Assembly (NCBI GenBank): GCA_002021875.1
Contig: CP018627.1
Span: 11,470,001 to 11,534,000, forward strand
Direction of reading: 5' to 3'
Source of the DNA: Streptomyces hygroscopicus
GTDB lineage: Bacteria; Actinomycetota; Actinomycetes; Streptomycetales; Streptomycetaceae
Length of the DNA stretch: 64,000 nucleotides
The stretch's first letter is position 1. Each line of letters starts with the position of its first letter. Below, one piece after another: positions 1-7,816 of this stretch. The notes below the pieces were generated by a model. That model did not search any database. It was not told where the DNA came from and saw nothing but the letters and a program-made list of their open reading frames with translations. The position numbers were made by a program, and so were the translations under genes.

Positions 1-208
1 TCGTCCCGGTGCGCGGGCTGTTGCCCGGCTCGATGTGCAGCGCGGGTCGGTCGCCGAGCGTCGTCTCCGTGGTGCGGAGCCCGTCCGGGACGATCATCTG
101 GGCCATCATCGCCTTGAATCCGGTTCGGATCGCCTCGACCGACCGGGGGCCCTCGGGGCGGGGATGCCGAAGCATCGCGTTGACCTGCGCGCGCTGTTCC
201 TTGCTCAC
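1..208 (-). CDS. alpha/beta hydrolase (acetyl-esterase/lipase type), 5' part only
   Basis: The first 69 codons of a gene that runs off the left edge of the window. The translation begins MSKEQRAQVNAML and contains the TTLGDRPALHIEP segment seen in the N-terminal cap of hormone-sensitive-lipase-like alpha/beta hydrolases; the HGG oxyanion motif and the catalytic triad would lie outside the window. The GTG start at 208 was chosen because an AGGAG ribosome site precedes it by about seven bases. It is divergent from the MarR gene, and the operator pair at 247-284 lies between them, so it is probably the regulated target. The family assignment rests on the N-terminus alone. Confidence 0.65.
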   Translation of the reverse strand, partial: MSKEQRAQVNAMLRHPRPEGPRSVEAIRTGFKAMMAQMIVPDGLRTTETTLGDRPALHIEPGNSPRTGT

Positions 209-246
209 CTGTTTGCTCCTGTCGCAAGTAACTTCCAGTGCATTAT

Positions 247-284
247 ATGCCGTGGCATTTAATGTAGACTATATGCCGTGGCAT
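247..284. promoter_or_regulatory. paired MarR-type operators around a -10 element
   Basis: Two identical imperfect palindromes ATGCCGTGGCAT occupy 247-258 and 273-284, their centres 26 bp apart. Between them, TAGACT at 265-270 fits a -10 hexamer for the plus-strand MarR gene. The right copy overlaps the GTG start codon at 278. Binding here would block MarR transcription (autoregulation) and probably also the divergent hydrolase promoter. The binding itself is inferred. Confidence 0.6.
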
Positions 285-754
285 CTAAAGCAGGCGGTGA
301 GACCGTCGACCTCCCGGGCTTCTTCGCCGACCTCGTCCGATGCGAGACGCGTCTGTACAACGCCCTCAACGACCGTCTTCGTGAGCGGCACGGGATCGTC
401 ACGTCGCAGTTCGAGTTCCTGCGCTACCTCCGCGACCACCCCGAATCCCGGGTGGCGGACCTGGCCGCCGAGTTCGCCGTCGGCATCGGGGCCACCAGCA
501 AGGGCGTCGACCGCCTGCAGAGACATGGATGGGTTGCCCGCCAGCCGAATCCGTCGGATCGCCGGTCGTCCCTGCTGGCCCTGACTGACGACGGCCTGCA
601 GTTGGTCGACGCGGCAGAAGGGACCTTTACCGAGCGATTGGCCGAGCTGATCGCAGATGCGCTCAAGGCGTCCCCCGTAACGGCCGCCGCGCAGGCCCTC
701 TCGGAGCTGCGTTCCGTCCTGGAACGCGACCAGATCGGCATGCCCACGGGCTGA
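278..754 (+). CDS. MarR-family transcriptional regulator
   Basis: A 158-residue protein of usual MarR length. Helices at the N-terminus (about residues 10-50) would form the dimer interface. A winged helix-turn-helix follows (about 55-105), with the recognition segment ATSKGVDRLQRHGWV and the wing DRRSSLLALTDDG, a classic MarR signature. GTG at 278 is the only start that keeps the full N-terminal helix, since an in-frame stop (TAA at 260) lies just upstream. No Shine-Dalgarno sequence precedes it and a -10 hexamer ends eight bases upstream, so the mRNA is probably leaderless. MarR proteins usually release DNA on binding a small aromatic or lipophilic ligand; the ligand here is unknown. Confidence 0.93.
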   Translation: MASKAGGETVDLPGFFADLVRCETRLYNALNDRLRERHGIVTSQFEFLRYLRDHPESRVADLAAEFAVGIGATSKGVDRLQRHGWVARQPNPSDRRSSLLALTDDGLQLVDAAEGTFTERLAELIADALKASPVTAAAQALSELRSVLERDQIGMPTG

Positions 755-1104
755 CGCGTTTTCGCAACCCGGTCGAAACGGCAACGGCCAGGCATGGTCA
801 GCCTCGGCGCACCATCAAGGTCCGCCCCGGACTGATGCCTCTTCGCGGTCCGCAACTGGGCGCCGTAGCCCGGGACGCGCGCTTATGCCTTCGGTGCCTG
901 GCCTCTGGGTCAGGCGGCCCACTGGGGGCACCAGGGAGGCGAGAGCAGTGAGCACCCGCCGGCCCCTGGGCGATGGCCCCCGCTGCGGCGAGCCGGAACC
1001 GTCGCCAAGCGGCGACGGCCGCGAGCGTGCCCGTGGGGCAGTATGGGTGCACAGCCGATTCACTCGCACGCGGAGCCGGACCGGGTGCCGCGGAACGCGG
1101 AAGG

Positions 1105-1142
1105 CATCGCGGCCGCGCTCGAGGGCGAGCGCGGCCGCGATG
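1105..1142. terminator. perfect 17-bp inverted repeat, likely bidirectional terminator
   Basis: CATCGCGGCCGCGCTCG at 1105-1121 is the exact reverse complement of 1126-1142, with a four-base AGGG loop. It lies downstream of both converging genes (MarR ends at 754, the TenA gene at 1227). There is no T-run, which is common for actinobacterial terminators. I see no credible gene in the rest of the 755-1226 gap. Confidence 0.6.
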
Positions 1143-1226
1143 GAGTTCTGCCTGCGCACCGAACGACGGGTACGCCTCGCCCGGCTCAGCGGCCCGTTCG
1201 CAGGGTCGTCCCCAACCGGGTCCCGG

Positions 1227-1853
1227 TCACCCGAACACCGCGTCGTGGAACATGATTTCCGCCTCCAGCATGCCGGTGAACCAGCGGGTCAGCCGCTCCT
1301 GGGGGATGTCGTCCGGCAGGGCATCGACCTCCGCCGCGAGGGCCCGTACCCCGTCCCGGAACGCCTGGTCGGCGTGGAGCGCCACCCAGGCGCTCATCGC
1401 GCCGTCGGGGACGGCTCCGCGCTCGTGCGCCCGGGCGCACCAGGTGAGGTAGAGGCTTTCCGCGGCAAACAGCATGGTCATCACCGCCGGGTAGCCGCCT
1501 TCCCGCGCCACGTCGAGGGCATACCGCGACAGCACCTCGGCCCGCCGGGCGGCGCCCGGCCGGGCGGGGACGGGCCAGGCGGCGCGGGCTTCGCGGAAGT
1601 AGTCCGCCTGGGTGGTGGTCAGCGCGTGGACCGCACGGGCGTTGCGCTCCAGCGCCGTCCGGTCGGGGGCGCTCCATACGGCCAGTCCGTGCAGCCGGGT
1701 GGCCGTCTCCACGAACGCGGCCTCGATCTCCAGGTAGTCGGCGTAGTCGGCGTCACTGATCGTGCCGGCGGTGACCTCGGTGACGAAGCGCATGCGCAAC
1801 GCCCGTTCCATGACCTGGGCGGCGGCCTTCAGGAGCCGCTCGGACCGGCTCAT
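1227..1853 (-). CDS. TenA/Thi-4/PQQC-family protein
   Basis: A 208-residue all-helical protein of the TenA (thiaminase II) family. Classic TenA hydrolyses aminopyrimidine compounds in thiamine salvage. The family pattern GTISDADYADYLEIEAAFVE is visible near residues 30-50. A cysteine (C139, in LYLTWCARA) and C-terminal glutamates (E197/E199, in GMLEAEIMFHDAVF) fall where TenA active-site residues are expected. The ATG at 1853 is preceded by AAGGAG. It is the last gene of the operon that starts near 9636, but the TnpB element now separates it from that operon, so its own transcription is uncertain. Because its neighbours handle sugars, the substrate may not be a thiamine derivative. Confidence 0.85.
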   Translation of the reverse strand: MSRSERLLKAAAQVMERALRMRFVTEVTAGTISDADYADYLEIEAAFVETATRLHGLAVWSAPDRTALERNARAVHALTTTQADYFREARAAWPVPARPGAARRAEVLSRYALDVAREGGYPAVMTMLFAAESLYLTWCARAHERGAVPDGAMSAWVALHADQAFRDGVRALAAEVDALPDDIPQERLTRWFTGMLEAEIMFHDAVFG

Positions 1854-1874
1854 CGGGGTTCTCCTTCGTGGGTA

Positions 1875-1894
1875 CCCCTGGCTTCAGCCGGGGG
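1875..1894 (+). repeat. left-end hairpin of the TnpB element
   Basis: An eight-base-pair stem with TTCA loop, sharing the TTCAG.CGGGGGAGGAA core with the right end at 3124-3143. Matching subterminal hairpins are what HUH-type IS200/IS605 elements need for strand recognition. Confidence 0.7.
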
Positions 1895-2029
1895 AGGAAA
1901 CGAAGCCTCTGCGGAGCAGGGCTGGGAAAGGCGAATCGCTGTCAGGGTGATTCGTGCTCCACCGAGATCCGGCCGACACCGGCCACTCACAAGGGTGCTG
2001 ACCGGACGTGAGATGCGACGCCGCAGGCC

Positions 2030-3160
2030 AAGTGGGCGTTCAAGTACCGCTTTTACCGCACGGACTAGCAGGCGGCTGAGCTGTCGCGCGCGTTCGGCTG
2101 TGTCCGCCTCGTGTGCAACACGGCGCTGGAGGAGCGCACGCGGGCTTGGTACGGCGAGCAGCGCCGTATCTCCTATGTGCAGTCCTCCGCCGCGCTGACG
2201 GAGTGGAAGAAGTTCGCCAGGCGTGCGAAGTACCCGCGGTACAAGTCGCGGAAGAAGTCCCGCGCGTCGGCCGAGTACACCCGCAGCGCCTTCAAGTGGG
2301 GCGACGGGCGCCTGACGCCGGCGAAGGTGGCCGAGCCGCTTGACGTCCGCTGGGCCCGTCCCCTCCCGGAGGGTGCGGAGCCGACGACGGTGGCTGTGTC
2401 CCGCGACAGCACGGGCCGCTGGTTCGTCGCGATGCTTGTCGAGGACACCGTCGCCCCTGCCCCCGCCACGAGCGCGGCGGTGGGCCCGGACGCCGGGATC
2501 ACCTCCCTGGTGACCCTTTCCACCGGGGAGAGGATCGCCAACCCCCGGCACGAACGGCGCGACCGGGCCCGCCTGGCGAAGGCGCGGCGGGAGCTGTCCC
2601 GCAAGGGCAAGGGGTCCGCGAACCGGGAGAAGGCGCGCCGGAAGGTCGCCCGCGTGCACGCGCGGATCGCCGACCGGCGCCGCGACTTCCTGCACAAGCT
2701 GTCGGCTCGTCTCGTCCGTGAGAATCAAACGGTCGTGATCGAGGACCTGCCCGTCCGCAATTTGCTGAAGAACGGCAAGCTCGCGCGTGCCATTTCGGAT
2801 GCGGCCTGGACGGACCTGCGCATGATGCTGGAGTACAAGTGCGCCTGGTACGGGCGCGAACTGGTGATGGCCGACCGCTGGTTCCCCAGCTCGAAGCTGT
2901 GCGGGGCCTGCGGCACGGTCCGCGAGAAGCTGCCGCTGGACGTCCGCGAGTGGACGTGTGACTGCGGCACCGTGCATGACCGCGACGTGAACGGGGCACG
3001 CAACATCCTGGCCGCCGGGCTGGCGGCGTCCGCCTGTGGAGACGGTGTAAGACCTCAACGGGAGTCCTCCCGGACGGGGCGGTCGTCGGTGAAGCAGGAA
3101 ACCCAGCGGGCGACCGCTGGAATCCCCCGCCTTCAGGCGGGGGAGGAAGTCAACGGGAGA
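2030..3160 (+). pseudogene. tnpB: TnpB (RNA-guided nuclease of IS200/IS605 elements), broken
   Basis: The RuvC-like core and zinc ribbon of TnpB are readable. The nuclease aspartate lies in VGPDAGITSL, the glutamate in TVVIEDLPVRN and the last aspartate in CGTVHDRDVNGARN; the zinc cysteines lie in SSKLCGACG and TCDCG. Two lesions are visible. The N-terminal segment AFKYRFYRTD ends in an in-frame TAG at 2075-2077, just before the conserved AFGCVRLVCN stretch. Also, TEWKK is followed almost directly by RAKYPRYKSRKK, so about 30 codons usually present between them are missing. There is no good start codon, and the reading frame runs past the element end to 3253. DNA cleavage by this copy is unlikely, although the 3' region that would produce its guide RNA is intact. 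Confidence 0.85.
3124..3143 (+). repeat. right-end hairpin of the TnpB element, possible terminator
   Basis: A perfect eight-base-pair stem CCCCCGCC/GGCGGGGG with TTCA loop. In TnpB elements this region forms the 3' part of the guide-RNA scaffold, and the guide would be the bases just beyond it. It also lies directly after the stop of the minus-strand gene ending at 3150, where it could act as a terminator. Confidence 0.65.
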
Positions 3161-3896
3161 GCCATTCGACGAGGCCGCCGAAGACCTGGGCGTAGCCGTC
3201 CCACTGCTCGCAGAACGCCGCGGGCGCCCAGTGCGGGGAGCAGTCGGAGGTGAAGACCGCCGACCGTCCCGCACCGTACTCGGCCACCGCCACCAGGGGG
3301 TCGCCGCCCAGGGTGGCCAGGACCTCGGCGCCCGGACGCGGCCGGACGCGGTTGTAGCCGAGCAGCGGCGGCCATTCGCCGGTCACCCCGCCGAGGGCGG
3401 GATGGCCGGTACCGACGGCCGACGCACGGCCGCCCGCGGGGAGTTCGACGCGGTCGTCCTCGGGCAGCAACTCGACCGGCAGCACCTCGTGCAGCGCGGT
3501 GTTGCGGTAGGCGGCCTTGCCCTCGAAACCGGTGAAGGAGAGATAGCCGCCGACCATCAGCAGCCCGCCGCCGTCGCCGACCCATCCGCGCAGTGCGTCG
3601 ATCCGGTCGGCCCCCGGCGTGCCCCCCTCGAACACCTCGGGGGAGAGCTGGAGGGAGTTCGCCCCGATGTCGGAGAGGATGACGACGTCGTAGTCGGCGA
3701 GCGCCTCGGCGTCGCCCGGGAACTGCCCGGGTACCAGATGCGCGGGCAGGTGCGTGACCTCGTGCCCGCGGCCCTCCAGCGCCCGCCGCAACGGCTCGAC
3801 TCCGGTCACATAGGTACTGGTGGTGAACGAGTCGACCCCCTTGATGTGTGTGGACTGGGAGATCCAGCTCTCACCGGCTATCAGGACGCGGGTCAC
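3150..3896 (-). CDS. putative glutamine amidotransferase-like protein (GATase1-like)
   Basis: A 248-residue flavodoxin-like alpha/beta protein. It opens with TRVLIAGESWISQSTHIKG and contains DYDVVILSDIGANSL and GGGLLMVGGYLSFTGF, the pattern of the GATase1-like family (often annotated as cytoplasmic protein or putative glutamine amidotransferase) found in sugar-catabolic operons. A typical amidotransferase nucleophilic Cys is not evident in the GGGLLMVGG segment, so glutaminase activity is doubtful. The GTG at 3896 has AAGGAG seven bases upstream. The gene follows the phosphotriesterase-like gene by about 55 bases, and its stop abuts the right end of the TnpB element. Confidence 0.8.
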   Translation of the reverse strand: MTRVLIAGESWISQSTHIKGVDSFTTSTYVTGVEPLRRALEGRGHEVTHLPAHLVPGQFPGDAEALADYDVVILSDIGANSLQLSPEVFEGGTPGADRIDALRGWVGDGGGLLMVGGYLSFTGFEGKAAYRNTALHEVLPVELLPEDDRVELPAGGRASAVGTGHPALGGVTGEWPPLLGYNRVRPRPGAEVLATLGGDPLVAVAEYGAGRSAVFTSDCSPHWAPAAFCEQWDGYAQVFGGLVEWLSR

Positions 3897-3951
3897 AGGT
3901 TGCTCCTTCGTGACGGGGATGGGGCGAAACGCCGGGACGGTGGTCAGGGCG

Positions 3952-5007
3952 TCAGGACGCGGCGGCGTGCTCGAACAGCCGGGCCGGATTGGTGTGCAGC
4001 AGGCCCGTGGCGGTCCGCCGGGGCACGCCGTGCTCGACGAGCCGGGAGAGGAACAGCTCCGGCACATAGCGGAAGCCGTTGCCGCCGTAGGCGGTGAGCA
4101 TGCTCTTGAGGAACACATCGTGGCTGAGCAGCAGCCGGTCGCCGTGTCCGCGGGCGATGAGCCCGGCGATCGCCTGCGCGGTTTCGTGGGGTGCCGGGGA
4201 CTGCCCCTCGCCGGGGTAGTGGAACGGCATGCCGATCATGTCGAATTCGAGCCAGACGCCGCGGTCGGCCACCGACCGCTGATAGTCCGGGTCGGCGTGC
4301 GAGGGGTCCATATGGCACAGCACCACGGCGGCCGGCGTCACCCCGTACTCTCCCAGCACCAGGTCGAGGACCTCGTGGGCGCGGCGCTGCCAGCCGGGCA
4401 GATGGATGTAGAGCGGCACACCGGTCTCGCGCTGGGTGCGCGCGGCGGCACGCAGCGCGGTGTGCTCGCCCTCGGTGAACCGCGGGGAGACCCCGATCTC
4501 GCCGATGACGCCCGGCCGGATCCCGGTGCCGTCGGCGCCCTCGGTGAACTCGGCCAGCAATGCGACGGCGAGGCCGCGCTCGTCCGCCGGCGACAGCGGC
4601 CGGGGATGGTAGGGCTCCAGGTACCAGCCGCTGCCCATGACCACACGTACGCCGCTGTCCTCGGAGAGCGCGTGCAGCGCCGCCGGGTCGCGGCCCAGTC
4701 CGCCCGGGGTGACGTCGACGATCGTGCCGCCCCCGGCGGCGGCGAACGCGCGCAGATCGGCCAGCATTCCTTCGGTGTCATCGAGCACACAGTGGTCGAG
4801 GCAGGCGTAGGGCTGCTCGCGCAGCAGCCAGGCCAGTTCGGGTGTGGTGCGGGCGTCGCGCAGATGACCGAGCCGGGGGTCGGCCGGGGTGGTGACGGCC
4901 TTGCGGACGTCGTTGCGCAGATGCTCATGGGTGAGGGTGAGGCCGAGCCCGGTGCTGGGCACCGGCCCGGTCACCGTGGTCACGGTGCGGGGGGCGGGGT
5001 CGCTCAT
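3952..5007 (-). CDS. phosphotriesterase-family metal-dependent hydrolase
   Basis: A 351-residue amidohydrolase-superfamily TIM barrel. The binuclear metal motif is visible in order: HEH in LTLTHEHLRND near residue 27, a Glu in the GVIGEIGVS strand in place of the carbamylated Lys of classical phosphotriesterase, His in PLYIHLPGW, His in VVLCHMDPSH and the terminal Asp in LLLSHDVFLK. Many relatives with this pattern are lactonases or carboxylic-ester hydrolases rather than phosphotriesterases. With a sugar kinase and ABC importer alongside, a sugar lactone is a reasonable substrate guess. Its ATG overlaps the permease stop (ATGA), so translation is coupled. Confidence 0.88.
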   Translation of the reverse strand: MSDPAPRTVTTVTGPVPSTGLGLTLTHEHLRNDVRKAVTTPADPRLGHLRDARTTPELAWLLREQPYACLDHCVLDDTEGMLADLRAFAAAGGGTIVDVTPGGLGRDPAALHALSEDSGVRVVMGSGWYLEPYHPRPLSPADERGLAVALLAEFTEGADGTGIRPGVIGEIGVSPRFTEGEHTALRAAARTQRETGVPLYIHLPGWQRRAHEVLDLVLGEYGVTPAAVVLCHMDPSHADPDYQRSVADRGVWLEFDMIGMPFHYPGEGQSPAPHETAQAIAGLIARGHGDRLLLSHDVFLKSMLTAYGGNGFRYVPELFLSRLVEHGVPRRTATGLLHTNPARLFEHAAAS

Positions 5008-6023
5008 GAGCGGCCCGTCAGATGGGTGAACAGATCGGCCATCGCCCGGCCGCGCAGGTTGATCCAGATCGCGGCGAGCAGCACCAGTCCGGTGACGATG
5101 GGGGTGAGGAACGGGCTCACGCCGAGCAGATTGAGGCCGTTGGCGATGACTCCGGTGATGAGGGCGCCGATGACGGTGCCGAGTATGGTGCCCCGGCCGC
5201 CGAACAGATTGGTGCCACCGAGCACGACTGCGGCGATCACGGTCAGCTCGAAGCCCTGTCCGGAGTTGGCGGAGCCGGACCCCAGCCTGGCCGCGGTGAG
5301 CAGCCCGGCGATACCGGCGGCCACCCCGGTCATCATCAGGGTGATCATCTTGACCCGGGCGGTGTTCACCCCGGCCCGCCGTACCGACTCCTCCTGGGCG
5401 CCGATGCCGTTGACGTAGGAGCCGAACGGCAGCTTCGACAGCAGGACCGCTCCGACGGCGACCGTGGCCAGGGCGATCCAGGCCAGCGCGGACAGCCCGA
5501 GGAAGGAGGCGTCGCCGAGCTTGGCGACGAAGAGCCGGGCGTCGATGGGGACGGAGAACCCCTTGGTCCACAGCTGTGCCAGACCGCGGACGACCGACAT
5601 GGTGGCGAGGGTGACGATGAACGGGGGGATCTTCTGATAGGCCGACAGCCATCCGTTGACGGCGCCCCAGAAGAGCCCGGCGAGCAGCGCCACGATGATC
5701 ACCACGGAGGAGTCCCAGCCGGCCTGGAGCATCTCGGCGGTACAGGTGGCGGTGAACGCGAGGATCGATCCCACGGACAGGTCGATCTGGCCGGTGCTGA
5801 TCACGAAGGTCATGGCGACCGCCACGATCAGCGTGATCGCCACCTGGGTGGCCAGGTTGGCCAGGTTGGTGAAGGTCAGGAAGTTGGGTGCGGCGATGCC
5901 GAAGCCGAGGAAGAGCGCGACGCCCACGCCGAGCATGGCCAGGGTGGCCTTGTTGGCGCGCTGCCAGCGGCCCGGGGGCCGGCCCAGTACGGCGGTGGTG
6001 CGCATCGCGGTGTCGGCGCTCAT
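5004..6023 (-). CDS. ABC transporter permease, ribose/monosaccharide (RbsC) type
   Basis: A 339-residue integral membrane protein with about eight to ten hydrophobic segments. It carries the RbsC-family signatures IVAVAMTFVISTGQIDLSVG (residues near 65-85) and VVLGGTNLFGGRGTILGT. It forms the membrane channel with the ATPase at 6025-6792 and the binding protein at 6792-7802. The start is one base after the ATPase stop, in a tight operon. Confidence 0.93.
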   Translation of the reverse strand: MSADTAMRTTAVLGRPPGRWQRANKATLAMLGVGVALFLGFGIAAPNFLTFTNLANLATQVAITLIVAVAMTFVISTGQIDLSVGSILAFTATCTAEMLQAGWDSSVVIIVALLAGLFWGAVNGWLSAYQKIPPFIVTLATMSVVRGLAQLWTKGFSVPIDARLFVAKLGDASFLGLSALAWIALATVAVGAVLLSKLPFGSYVNGIGAQEESVRRAGVNTARVKMITLMMTGVAAGIAGLLTAARLGSGSANSGQGFELTVIAAVVLGGTNLFGGRGTILGTVIGALITGVIANGLNLLGVSPFLTPIVTGLVLLAAIWINLRGRAMADLFTHLTGRS

Positions 6024-6024
6024 A

Positions 6025-6792
6025 TCAGGCCACCTCTTCGGTGTCGGGCCCGCCGTGCGTGGCGCCGGATCGGGTGATCATGGCGACGAGCCGTTCGATG
6101 TCGAGATCGGAGATCGGAGCGTCCTCGACGCTGCGTCCCTCGTACATCACGGTGATCCGGTCGCAGACCTCGAACAGGTCCTGCAGCCGGTGGGTGATCA
6201 GGATGACGCCGACGCCCTGGGCGGCGACGTCGCGGATCATCTTCAGCACCTGCCGGACCTCGGCGACGGCGAGCGCGGCGGTGGGTTCGTCCAGGATCAG
6301 CACGCGCGGGCGGAACGACACCGCACGGGCGATCGCCACGGCCTGCCGCTGCCCTCCGGAGAGCTCGCCGATCTCCTGGTAGGTGGATTTCACCCGGACG
6401 TGCAGTTCGGAGAGGGTTTCCGCGGCCCGGGCGTGCATCGTGGCGCGGTCGATGAAGGGGCCTCTGCGCGGTTCACGGCCGAGGAACAGATTGCTGGCCA
6501 CATCGAGGGTGTCGCACAGGGCGAGGTCCTGGTAGACGATGCCGACCCGCTCGCGGCGGGCGTCGGCGGGGCTGGTGAAGCGGACGTCGCGGCCGTCGAT
6601 GGAGATCTGCCCGCCGTCGTGCTGGACCGCACCGGCCAGGACCTTCATCAGGGTCGACTTCCCGGCGCCGTTGTCGCCGACCAGGCCGAGTACCTCGCCC
6701 GGGGCCAGGGTCAGGTCGACGCCGCGCAGCGAGCGGACGGCGCCGAACGATTTGGTGATTCCTCGCAGGGAGACCAGCGCGCTCTCGCCCAT
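6025..6792 (-). CDS. ABC transporter ATP-binding protein, single-domain sugar type
   Basis: A 255-residue ATPase with Walker A in LVGDNGAGKSTLMK, signature ELSGGQRQAVAIARA, Walker B RVLILDEPTAAL and the switch His in LITHRLQD. Unlike RbsA it has one nucleotide-binding domain instead of two, so it presumably works as a homodimer, as in FrcA-like systems. The ATG overlaps the stop of the preceding binding-protein gene (TGATG). Confidence 0.93.
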   Translation of the reverse strand: MGESALVSLRGITKSFGAVRSLRGVDLTLAPGEVLGLVGDNGAGKSTLMKVLAGAVQHDGGQISIDGRDVRFTSPADARRERVGIVYQDLALCDTLDVASNLFLGREPRRGPFIDRATMHARAAETLSELHVRVKSTYQEIGELSGGQRQAVAIARAVSFRPRVLILDEPTAALAVAEVRQVLKMIRDVAAQGVGVILITHRLQDLFEVCDRITVMYEGRSVEDAPISDLDIERLVAMITRSGATHGGPDTEEVA

Positions 6793-7802
6793 CACTTCTC
6801 CAGGTAGTAGAGGTAGTTCTTGACGTTGTCCGGGGTCACCAGCTGGGTGGGAACGGGCACTTGTCGGCGGGCGGTGCGGCCGCAGGCCAGGTCGATCGCG
6901 GAATTCATGGCCTCGTAGCCGAACCGGAAGGTGTTCTGCTGCAGCACACCGGTGATCCAGCCGGCCCGCAGCCCGTCGACGGCCTGGCTGGACAGGTCCC
7001 ATCCGACGACCTTGAGGTCCTTGGTGCGGTGCTGGCTGACCACGGCGGCGGCCAGGCCGATCAGGGCGGGCTCGCCGGTGGCGTAGGCGTACTTCAGGCC
7101 GGGGTCGCGGGTGAGCAGGTTCTCGGCGGAGGTCTGGGCGTTCTCCTGGATGTTCCGGCCGTCGACCACGTTCTGGATCTTCATGCCCTTGGCGGTGACG
7201 GTGCTGGTGAATCCTTTCTGCCGCTCGTTCTGGATGGTGCTGTTGAGCGCGCCGACGACGCCGATCCCACCGCGGTTGCCGGCCGTCTTCAGCAGGGCCT
7301 CGCCGATCCGCCGGCCGCCTTCCGCGTTGCCGACGCCGACCTGGACGGAGACCGCGGGGTCGTCGATGGTGGCGTCCACGGCGACGACCGGCACGCCCGC
7401 CGCCTTGGCCCGGCGGATGGCCGGCTTGATGCCCTCGGTGTCGACCGCGTCCACGATGATGGCGTCGTAGTGGTTGGTCACCAGGTCGTCGATGGCGTTG
7501 GCCTGGGTGGCGGAGTCGTCGTTGCCGTTGACGATCTGGGTTTTGACCCCGGCCTTGCGGGCCACGGTCCGGGCGCCGGTGTTGATCTGGTTGAAGAACA
7601 GCGCCTGGAGGTTGATGGGCACGATACCGATCTTCGGAGCGTGGCCGCGGACGGTACAGGAGCGGGCGACCTCCGCGGGCGGCGGCGGGCCCTGCTCGGT
7701 GGTCTTCTTCTCGGCCGCCATCTCGCGGCGGGCCTGGGTGTCGCAGCCGACGGTCGTCAGCAGCAGGCCCAGCGCGACCACGGCCGTCACTTTCTGGCGC
7801 AT
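6792..7802 (-). CDS. sugar-binding lipoprotein of the ABC importer (RbsB type)
   Basis: A 336-residue secreted protein with a lipoprotein signal peptide: a basic start MRQK, a hydrophobic stretch and the lipobox TTVGC with the acylated Cys at 20. The body is a periplasmic-binding-protein family 1 fold: QALFFNQINTGARTVARKAG is the usual helix 1, followed by DDLVTNHYDAIIVDAVD and a C-terminal hinge half. It should capture a monosaccharide or related ligand on the cell surface and deliver it to the adjacent permease. It starts 14 bases after the sugar kinase stop. Confidence 0.9.
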   Translation of the reverse strand: MRQKVTAVVALGLLLTTVGCDTQARREMAAEKKTTEQGPPPPAEVARSCTVRGHAPKIGIVPINLQALFFNQINTGARTVARKAGVKTQIVNGNDDSATQANAIDDLVTNHYDAIIVDAVDTEGIKPAIRRAKAAGVPVVAVDATIDDPAVSVQVGVGNAEGGRRIGEALLKTAGNRGGIGVVGALNSTIQNERQKGFTSTVTAKGMKIQNVVDGRNIQENAQTSAENLLTRDPGLKYAYATGEPALIGLAAAVVSQHRTKDLKVVGWDLSSQAVDGLRAGWITGVLQQNTFRFGYEAMNSAIDLACGRTARRQVPVPTQLVTPDNVKNYLYYLEK

Positions 7803-7816
7803 CTGCTCTCCTTGTC

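Larger units (their letters stand above)
1875..3143 (+). mobile_element. decayed IS200/IS605-type element carrying tnpB only
   Basis: The element is bounded by two related hairpins: left end 1875-1894 (CCCCTGGC, loop TTCA, GCCGGGGG) and right end 3124-3143 (CCCCCGCC, loop TTCA, GGCGGGGG). Each is followed by the shared sequence GAGGAA. Between them is a broken tnpB and no tnpA (Y1 transposase). The left end lies immediately upstream of the TenA ribosome site and the right end a few bases beyond the stop codon of the amidotransferase-like gene, so the element was inserted between two genes of an operon. The exact end bases are approximate. Confidence 0.8.

Noticed and set aside
885..2198. A long plus-strand open frame (437 codons) opposite the TenA gene
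   Set aside because: It is antisense to TenA, runs through the TnpB left end, has low-complexity Arg/Gly/Pro composition and no family resemblance; a GC-bias shadow.
3161..3253. C-terminal extension of TnpB beyond the element end
   Set aside because: It is simple read-through into DNA antisense to the GATase-like gene after the element boundary; Arg/Pro-rich shadow.
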